Under the pieces are notes generated by a model. The model saw nothing but the letters and a program-made list of their open reading frames with translations. It was not told where the DNA came from and made no database searches. Of a stretch of 64,000 bases of DNA, positions 57,658 through 64,000 are shown in pieces. The stretch comes from Chitinophagaceae bacterium (GTDB lineage: Bacteria > Bacteroidota > Bacteroidia > Chitinophagales > Chitinophagaceae). Where the stretch lies: the NCBI GenBank assembly GCA_947459295.1, contig CANHCY010000003.1, positions 32,371-96,370 of the forward strand, read 5' to 3'. The translations under genes and the position numbers were made by a program. The number at the start of each line of letters is the position of its first letter. The stretch's first letter is position 1.

Positions 57658-58668
57658 ATGAAATTTTTAGTAATCCGCTTTTCTTCTATTGGTGATATCG
57701 TTTTAACAACGGCAGCTATTCGTTGTTTAAAACAGCAAGTGCCGGATGCTGAAATTCATTTTTTGACAAAAGAAAGTTTTAAAGACGTTACCCTTCATAA
57801 TCCATACATTTCGGAGTTTCATTATTTTAAGGATGATTTAAATGAAACCATTACAGCATTAAAAGCGCAAAATTTTGATTGGATTATTGATTTACATAAA
57901 AATTTTAGGACCTGGCGTATTAAAACAGCGCTTAAAGTACCTGCGTTAACGTATAAAAAATTAAGCCTTCATAAGTTCTTTTTAACAAAGCTTGGTATCA
58001 AAAATAAGATCCCTTCACGTCATATTGTTGACAGGTGTATCGATACACTCGAACCACTTGGCGTGCAAAATGATGGTAATGGGCTCGATTATTTTATTGC
58101 CCCTGAAGATCATATTAAAGCAGAGGATTTACCTACGGCGCATAGCGCCGGTTATGTAGCGCTTGTTATTGGTGCGTCCTATGCAACCAAAAAATTACCG
58201 CTTCTAAAACTACAGCAGCTTTGTAAAAAAATCAATTTTCCCATTGTGCTAGTAGGTGGACCAGAAGACGCCAAAGAAGGGGATGCAGTGGCCGCTATTG
58301 ATCCGATTAAAATTTACAATGCCTGCGGAAAGTTTAGTTTAAATGAGTCAGCGAGTATTGTTCAAAAATCGAGAGTGGTTATTTCTCATGATACAGGGTT
58401 GCAATACGTCGCTTGTGCCTTTAACAAGCCCGTGCTGGCCATTTGGGGATCTACGTCTCCCATGTTACAGGTAGAGCCTTATTATGGCGAGGCAACGGCC
58501 CCTGCCATGGGGTTAAGCATGCCGCGGTATCAGAACTTTATAGTGCCACATTTGACCTGCCAACCTTGTTCCAATTACGGCACAAAAAAATGCCCCAAAG
58601 GGCATTTTAATTGTATGATGCTACAAGACACTACTGCGATTGCAGCAGCCGTAGAAAAATATTTATAA
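57658..58668 (+). CDS. Glycosyltransferase family 9 (heptosyltransferase-like)
   Basis: FLVIRFSSIGDIVLTTAAIRCLKQQVPDAEIHFLT; VLVGGPEDAKEG; VVISHDTGLQYVACAFNKPVLAIWGST; CQPCSNYGTKKCPKGHFNCM. Confidence 0.93.
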   Translation: MKFLVIRFSSIGDIVLTTAAIRCLKQQVPDAEIHFLTKESFKDVTLHNPYISEFHYFKDDLNETITALKAQNFDWIIDLHKNFRTWRIKTALKVPALTYKKLSLHKFFLTKLGIKNKIPSRHIVDRCIDTLEPLGVQNDGNGLDYFIAPEDHIKAEDLPTAHSAGYVALVIGASYATKKLPLLKLQQLCKKINFPIVLVGGPEDAKEGDAVAAIDPIKIYNACGKFSLNESASIVQKSRVVISHDTGLQYVACAFNKPVLAIWGSTSPMLQVEPYYGEATAPAMGLSMPRYQNFIVPHLTCQPCSNYGTKKCPKGHFNCMMLQDTTAIAAAVEKYL

Positions 58669-59592
58669 AGTTTTTAGAACGTCGTTCATGCTTCTAACAG
58701 CATCTGCACTTTTGTTAAACGCTGCTTGCTCGTCTGCAGAAAGGTCCATGTCAACAATTTTTTCCCAGCCATTCTTGCCAATTACAACAGGAACGCCAAG
58801 GCAAATATCGTTTTGACCATATTCGCCATTAAGGCTTACACAACAAGTAAATAATTTTTTCTCATCACGAACAATGCTTTCAACTAATGCAGCACCGGCA
58901 GCACCTGGTGCATACCATGCCGATGTTCCTAATAATTTAGTGAGCGTTGCACCACCAACCATAGTGTCAGCAATAATTTTTTCTTGTTGCTCTTCAGATA
59001 AAAATTGAGTTACTGGAATACTATTCCATGTAGCATGCTTGATTAAAGGAATCATCGTTGTATCGCCATGACCACCCACAACAAGTGCGTTTAAATCGGC
59101 AGGGCTACAATCAAGAGCCGCGCTTAATTGATATTTGAAACGGGCGCTATCAAGTGTGCCGCCCATACCAATGATTCTGTTTTTAGGTAAACCAGTAGAT
59201 TGAAGTGCCAAGTAGGTCATTGTATCCATTGGGTTGCTGATCACAATAATGATAGCATTGGGAGAGTGCTTTAAAATATTTTCACAAACACCTTTTACGA
59301 TTCCAGCGTTGGTTCCAATTAATTCCTCGCGGGTCATGCCTGGTTTACGTGGTAAGCCAGATGTGATCACTACAACATCAGAGTTTGCTGTTTTAGTATA
59401 ATCGTTGGTACTACCAGAAATTCTAGTATCAAAACCAAGCAATGCAGCTGTTTGCATCATGTCTTGTGCTTTGCCTTCTGCAAAACCTTCTTTGATGTCT
59501 AATAAAACAAGTTCGCTTGCTAATTCTTTGCGCGCAATATTGTCTGCACAGGTTGCACCTACTGCTCCAGCGCCCACTACCGTAATTTTCAT
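58663..59592 (-). CDS. mdh: Malate dehydrogenase (LDH-like type)
   Basis: MKITVVGAGAVGATCADNIARKELASELVLLDIKEGFAEGKAQDMMQ; TSGLPRKPGMTREEL; VISNPMDTMTYLA; VVGGHGDTTMIPL. Confidence 0.95.
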   Translation of the reverse strand: MKITVVGAGAVGATCADNIARKELASELVLLDIKEGFAEGKAQDMMQTAALLGFDTRISGSTNDYTKTANSDVVVITSGLPRKPGMTREELIGTNAGIVKGVCENILKHSPNAIIIVISNPMDTMTYLALQSTGLPKNRIIGMGGTLDSARFKYQLSAALDCSPADLNALVVGGHGDTTMIPLIKHATWNSIPVTQFLSEEQQEKIIADTMVGGATLTKLLGTSAWYAPGAAGAALVESIVRDEKKLFTCCVSLNGEYGQNDICLGVPVVIGKNGWEKIVDMDLSADEQAAFNKSADAVRSMNDVLKTL

Positions 59593-59661
59593 ATACAATG
59601 TATTAAAAGGTGAATGTTATTTTCAGGCGCAAAGGTACGTATAGAATACCATTATAATGTC

Positions 59662-60180
59662 TTAATGCGTCCCAATTAATTTGAGTAATTCCGGGATTTC
59701 TACCCCCATTTCATACGCTTTAACAAACTGTTTGCGATTATCGTAAACGGCTACAAAGGGCGTGTACTTTACCTGGTAATATGAGGGGATGCTATACTGC
59801 TGGTCTTGACCGCACACCATATTAGGGCAGCCGTTGAGTCCATATTTTTCGGAAAAGGCTTTTAGTTCCGGCATGCTTCTGCTGCCGGCCCAAACGATAT
59901 ATGTATGCTTGAGGCTATCTATATTTTTAACCATTTCTGTGGCCTCGTGCTGACAATGTCCGCAGTCCGGACTAAAGTAAATGATGATGGTATATTTTGA
60001 AGTAGGAATATTGTTTTGCGTAAAATTTTTCCCATCAGCAAGCAGGAGGCTAAATGCCGGAATATTTGTATTGGTTAAATAAGGGGCATCAGGCCTTACC
60101 GGGGTATTGTCTTGCGCAACTAATTGGGTATTTGCGACCAAGCAAAGCATTGCAATAAAAAAAATAGTCAATTTTTTCAT
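59662..60180 (-). CDS. TlpA-like thioredoxin-fold protein
   Basis: Signal peptide; CxxC site IIYFSPDCGHCQHEATEM; VKYTPFVAVYDNRKQFVKAYEMG. Confidence 0.85.
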   Translation of the reverse strand: MKKLTIFFIAMLCLVANTQLVAQDNTPVRPDAPYLTNTNIPAFSLLLADGKNFTQNNIPTSKYTIIIYFSPDCGHCQHEATEMVKNIDSLKHTYIVWAGSRSMPELKAFSEKYGLNGCPNMVCGQDQQYSIPSYYQVKYTPFVAVYDNRKQFVKAYEMGVEIPELLKLIGTH

Positions 60181-60191
60181 TTGTAGGGGGA

Positions 60192-60971
60192 TTATTTTTT
60201 TGCTTGCTCGTCTTCTAGCATACGCATTTGTTTAGCGTCTTGTAAAAACGAAGAAGCAAATATGAATTTGTTGAGTAATTCATCTTTAGAATAAATAATG
60301 TCCTGATTGGAGCCTTCCCACTGTTTTTTTCCTTGGTGTAAATACATAATATGCTCACCAATTTCCATCACACTATTCATATCGTGGGTTACCACAATGG
60401 TGGTAATATTAAATTCAGCGGTAATTTCTTGTATAAGCTTATCAATTACCATGGAGGTTTGCGGATCTAGGCCAGAGTTAGGCTCGTCGCAAAAAAGGTA
60501 TTTTGGATTGAGTACAATGGCGCGCGCAATACCCACTCTTTTTTTCATACCACCACTTATTTCAGAAGGGTACTTTTTATGTGCGTCTACTAAATTAACA
60601 CGGTCTAGTACTTCGTCTACTCTTTTTTTCTTTTCTGCGAGTGTCCATTTGGTAAACATATTTAGTGGGAACAAAACATTTTCTTCTACGGTCATAGAAT
60701 CAAATAGTGCAGTGCCCTGAAATAGCATACCAATTTGCTGTCTTAATTCTTTGCGCTCATTGTTATCCATGAGCAGCATGTCTTTTCCGCTAAATAATAT
60801 TTGTCCAATTTCTGGTTTAAATAGGCCCACCATGCATTTAGTAAGCACGGTTTTACCGCTACCGCTGGTTCCAATTATCAAATTACATTTACCAGCAATC
60901 ATTGTAGCACTGATGTCTTCAATGATGCGTCTTTCTCCAAAACTTTTACTGATATTTTTTATTTCAATCAT
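60192..60971 (-). CDS. ABC transporter ATP-binding protein, MlaF/Ttg2A-like
   Basis: Walker A GTSGSGKTVLTK; signature EISGGMKKRVGIARAI; Walker B YLFCDEPNSGLDP; VTHDMNSVMEIGEHIMYLHQGKKQWEG. Confidence 0.92.
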   Translation of the reverse strand: MIEIKNISKSFGERRIIEDISATMIAGKCNLIIGTSGSGKTVLTKCMVGLFKPEIGQILFSGKDMLLMDNNERKELRQQIGMLFQGTALFDSMTVEENVLFPLNMFTKWTLAEKKKRVDEVLDRVNLVDAHKKYPSEISGGMKKRVGIARAIVLNPKYLFCDEPNSGLDPQTSMVIDKLIQEITAEFNITTIVVTHDMNSVMEIGEHIMYLHQGKKQWEGSNQDIIYSKDELLNKFIFASSFLQDAKQMRMLEDEQAKK

Positions 60972-60992
60972 GGTAATTTTTGAGTAACGCTT

Positions 60993-62207
60993 TTATAAAA
61001 CCTCAACCTGGTTTCTGGTAAGGTCTTCAAAGGTATCTCTTTGTCTGATCAGTTTGGCTTCGCCTTTTAGTATCATCACTTCTGCAGGCTTATAGCGGGA
61101 GTTAAAATTACTCGCCATTTCAAAGCCATAAGCGCCTGCATTTTCAAATACAAGTAGGTCGCCTTCTGCAATGGTTGCAATTTGTCTGTCAGAAGCAAAT
61201 GTGTCTGTCTCGCAAATATTTCCCACTACATCATAGGTTGCTAAAGGTCCGTTAGGGTTGGAAAGATTTTTAATTTCGTGGTAAGCTTCATACAGCATAG
61301 GTCTAATAAGATGATTAAAGCCACTGTTAACGCCAGCAAAAGTGATGGTAGGGGTTTGTTTGATTACGTTTACTTCAGTAATAAAATATCCGGCTTTGCT
61401 TACCATGTATTTACCTGGCTCAAACCAGAGTTCAAAACTGCGCGCATAGGTGCTTTGTAGTTTTTCTTGAAACTTTTGAATTTCAGTTGCTAGTTCATTA
61501 ATATTAGTAGAAGGGTCGCCTGCTTTGTATGGCACTTTAAATCCACCGCCTAAATCTAAAAATTGCAACTGCGGAAATTTAGGAACCAAATCAAAAAATA
61601 CATCTGTTACTTTCATAAACACAGACACATCTTTAATTTCACTACCGGTATGAATATGAAGCCCGGCAATATTTATTTGATAAGTATCGATGATGGCAAG
61701 CAACGCCTCTAGTTGTTCTAGTGGTACGCCAAACTTGCTTTTATCATGACCTGTAGAAATTTTTAAATTACCACCAGCCATAATGTTTGGACGCAGTCTA
61801 ATACCAACAGGATAGCTACTTCCATATTTTTTACCAAACTTTTCTAGATTGGATAAGCTATCGATGTTTACATGAATACTAAGCGACACTGCAGTTTCAA
61901 TTTCACTAAAATGTATACCGTTACTGGTATATAAAATATTTTTAGGTGCATGTCCAGCTTTGATAGCAAGGTGTGCTTCATTGATTGAACTGCAATCAAC
62001 AGCGCAGCCCATATGAAGCATGAGCTTTAAAATATTGATATTGGTTAGTGCTTTACTCGCATAAAAAAACTTGACGGGCTGTCCTGTAAAAGCAGTGGTT
62101 AAAGCACTGTACTGCGCCTCAATATTGGCAGCGTCATACACATAAAGTGGTGTGCCAAAACTATTGGCTGCTGCAATAAGTTGTTCGTTGGAAAGTGAAT
62201 GTGACAT
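60993..62207 (-). CDS. lysA: Diaminopimelate decarboxylase
   Basis: FFYASKALTNINILKL; GHDKSKFGVPLEQL; HIHTGSEIKDVSVF; FLDLGGGFKVPY; EPGKYMVSKAG; GNICETDTFASDRQI; FENAGAYGFEMASNFNSR. Confidence 0.95.
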   Translation of the reverse strand: MSHSLSNEQLIAAANSFGTPLYVYDAANIEAQYSALTTAFTGQPVKFFYASKALTNINILKLMLHMGCAVDCSSINEAHLAIKAGHAPKNILYTSNGIHFSEIETAVSLSIHVNIDSLSNLEKFGKKYGSSYPVGIRLRPNIMAGGNLKISTGHDKSKFGVPLEQLEALLAIIDTYQINIAGLHIHTGSEIKDVSVFMKVTDVFFDLVPKFPQLQFLDLGGGFKVPYKAGDPSTNINELATEIQKFQEKLQSTYARSFELWFEPGKYMVSKAGYFITEVNVIKQTPTITFAGVNSGFNHLIRPMLYEAYHEIKNLSNPNGPLATYDVVGNICETDTFASDRQIATIAEGDLLVFENAGAYGFEMASNFNSRYKPAEVMILKGEAKLIRQRDTFEDLTRNQVEVL

Positions 62208-62239
62208 AGGTCCACGAAGATAACACTTCGGGGCATTTA

Positions 62240-63085
62240 TTATGCAGGATCCTTCTCCGAATTCTCGTCATCTGCTTCAGATGCTTCGTCCCCATCTTCG
62301 TCGTCGGCGTCTTCAGCAACGTCTTCAGCGTCTTCAAAATTATCAGACTCGCTAAAGTTGCCATCGTCTTCGGTGTCTACTGCCTCGTCTTCTGCGGCAG
62401 CCAGCTCATCGATAGGATCTTCGTTAGAAGGGGTTTCGGTTTCAATGATCAAACTTTCCGTTTCTGAATCTGCTGTATTGGCAACATTTTGATCCGTAAA
62501 GTCTTCAGGATTAATGAGGGTTCCTTCAATTAATTGCTCGGCTAAAACTTCTTTGATTTTAGGAAGATCTTCTGCACTATTGATGCCAAAATAATCCATG
62601 AATGTTTTAGACGTAACGTATAAAAGTGGTTTGCCCGGCATGTTTTCGCTACGGCCACTAATTAAAATAAGTTCTTTTTCTAATAATTTTTGAATGCTAT
62701 AATCGGTGTTAACACCTCTAATTGACTCAATCTCACCTTTCGTGATAGGTTGCTTGTAAGCGATAATAGCAAGTGTTTCAAGCGCCGCGTTAGATAAGCG
62801 CTTTAAAAATTTATCACCATTAAGTTGAGCAATGGTTTGGTGGTAATCTTTTTTGGTTAAAAACTGCCAGCCACCGCCACTTTCTTTTACTTCAAATGGA
62901 TAAAATTCTGAATCATACTTTTCTTTGATTCCATTTACTGCCGCATCTACCTGGTCGGTACTAATGCGCTCTTCTAAAAAGCCAAAAGTATTGTTGATTA
63001 ATTCAACAATATCAGGTGATGTAAGTGGTTTTTCACTTGCAAAAATGAGAACTTCTATATGAGGTATGATTTCACTAATCTCCAT
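62240..63085 (-). CDS. scpB: Segregation and condensation protein B with long acidic C-terminal tail
   Basis: HIEVLIFASEKPLTSPDIVELIN; LSNAALETLAIIAYKQPITKGEIESIRGVNTDYSIQKLLEKELILISGRSENMPGKPLLYVTSKTFMDYFGI, followed by about 90 acidic residues. Confidence 0.94.
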   Translation of the reverse strand: MEISEIIPHIEVLIFASEKPLTSPDIVELINNTFGFLEERISTDQVDAAVNGIKEKYDSEFYPFEVKESGGGWQFLTKKDYHQTIAQLNGDKFLKRLSNAALETLAIIAYKQPITKGEIESIRGVNTDYSIQKLLEKELILISGRSENMPGKPLLYVTSKTFMDYFGINSAEDLPKIKEVLAEQLIEGTLINPEDFTDQNVANTADSETESLIIETETPSNEDPIDELAAAEDEAVDTEDDGNFSESDNFEDAEDVAEDADDEDGDEASEADDENSEKDPA

Positions 63086-63101
63086 AAACGGGTATTAAGG
63101 T

Positions 63102-63983
63102 TTATCCTTGAAGTGCAGCCGCGCCACTTACAATTTCTGTAAGTTCTGTGGTGATTGCCGCCTGACGCGCTCTGTTGTAGCTAATTTTAAGCGACTTTAA
63201 GAGTTCGTTTGCGTTTTCGCTCGCCTTATCCATTGCGGTCATGCGCGCGCCATGCTCACTTGCATTACAATCAAGCACTGCTTTAAATAATTGTGTGTTT
63301 AATATTTTTGGCATGAGCTCTGCTATCAATTCTTCTTTAGCTGGCTCAAATATAAAGTCTGATTTTTTTGTAGCGCCGCTGTTTTTTACTTTTGGAATAG
63401 GTAAAAATGCTTCTGCTTTATATTCTTGTGAAGCGGCGTTTTTAAATTCAGAATAAATAACTTCTACGGCATCAAATGTTTTTTCTTCAAATGCTTTCAT
63501 CGCAGCTGCTGCAGCGGCTTGTACATTTTCAAAACTTAACTGTAAAAAGATATCTTTAAATGTAGCATCGGTGGTATAGCCAGCTTTGGTTAAACTCTCG
63601 TAACCTTTTTTACCAATGTTCCAAATGGTTACTTTTCCATTTTTATGTTGGCTGCTATATTTTTCGTCGATGGTACTTTTTGCAAGCTTAATAAGGTTGG
63701 CATTGTAACCACCACACAAACCCCTATCAGAGGTGATGACAATTAATAGTACGTTTTCTATAGTTCTTGTTTCTGCTAATTTAATAGACAAATCACCTTC
63801 AGAAGAACTCACAATATTGCTTAGCATTTCCTGTAACTTTTGCGCGTAAGGGCGCATCTGCGTAATGGCGTCTTGTGCACGGCGTAATTTTGCCGCACTC
63901 ACCATTTTCATTGCCTTGGTAATTTGCTGCGTACTTTGTACACTTTTAATCCTATTTCTAACCTCTTTTAATTGACCTGCCAT
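63102..63983 (-). CDS. atpG: F1Fo ATP synthase gamma subunit
   Basis: MAGQLKEVRNRIKSVQSTQQITKAMKMVSAAKLRRAQDAI; VITSDRGLCGGYNANL; C-terminal SLKISYNRARQAAITTELTEIVSGAAAL. Confidence 0.97.
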   Translation of the reverse strand: MAGQLKEVRNRIKSVQSTQQITKAMKMVSAAKLRRAQDAITQMRPYAQKLQEMLSNIVSSSEGDLSIKLAETRTIENVLLIVITSDRGLCGGYNANLIKLAKSTIDEKYSSQHKNGKVTIWNIGKKGYESLTKAGYTTDATFKDIFLQLSFENVQAAAAAAMKAFEEKTFDAVEVIYSEFKNAASQEYKAEAFLPIPKVKNSGATKKSDFIFEPAKEELIAELMPKILNTQLFKAVLDCNASEHGARMTAMDKASENANELLKSLKISYNRARQAAITTELTEIVSGAAALQG

Positions 63984-64000
63984 GGTATTAAATATTACTC

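Noticed and set aside
60307-60720. 137-aa + strand ORF opposite the MlaF-like ATPase
   Set aside because: It fully overlaps a clear ABC ATPase; no motif of its own.
62161-62364. Arg/Thr-rich ORF overlapping the ScpB tail
   Set aside because: It is a frame artefact of the GA-rich acidic-tail codons.
1-64000. CRISPR arrays, transposons/IS elements, integrases, rRNA and tRNA genes
   Set aside because: Reading by eye I saw no regularly spaced direct repeats, no transposase or integrase among the ORFs, and no rRNA-like tract. tRNAs cannot be fully excluded without tRNAscan-SE.

Overview
The window reads as a Bacteroidota chromosome segment (Chitinophagaceae-like by gene content; this is inference). 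Roughly 1-44.8 kb is a large, dense uronic-acid / pectin polysaccharide utilization region. It holds a truncated SusD at the left edge, an alginate-lyase-superfamily lyase, three tandem sulfatases, two alpha/beta-hydrolase esterases, an MFS sugar-acid transporter, a Tat-exported Gfo/Idh/MocA oxidoreductase next to a tandem-DUF1080 (3-keto-disaccharide hydrolase) protein, and a SusC/SusD pair. A LacI regulator is divergent from three consecutive multidomain pectin enzymes (CE12-GH28, GH105-plus-extra-domain, CE8-PL10). These are followed by a hexuronate catabolic run (uxaB-uxaA-uxaC-kdgK-kdgA-exuT-like-uxuA). A side cluster contains a GH95-like DUF5703 protein, a beta-helix protein, a PhyH dioxygenase, GH20 and a COG3618 amidohydrolase. 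From about 44.8 kb to the end the content is ordinary envelope and housekeeping genes: VWA-OmpA lipoprotein, DUF5723 barrel, aminotransferase, E1 alpha-beta fusion, YebC, transporters, DedA, GT9, Mdh, MlaF-like ATPase, LysA, ScpB, AtpG. The most interesting non-coding signal is a 15-bp identical motif (ACCGGGAACGATTGC) found upstream of susC and inside the lacI/GH28 divergent promoter, a candidate PUL operator. I saw no CRISPR array, transposase, rRNA or convincing tRNA. All family calls come from reading motifs in the translated ORFs; no database search was run.
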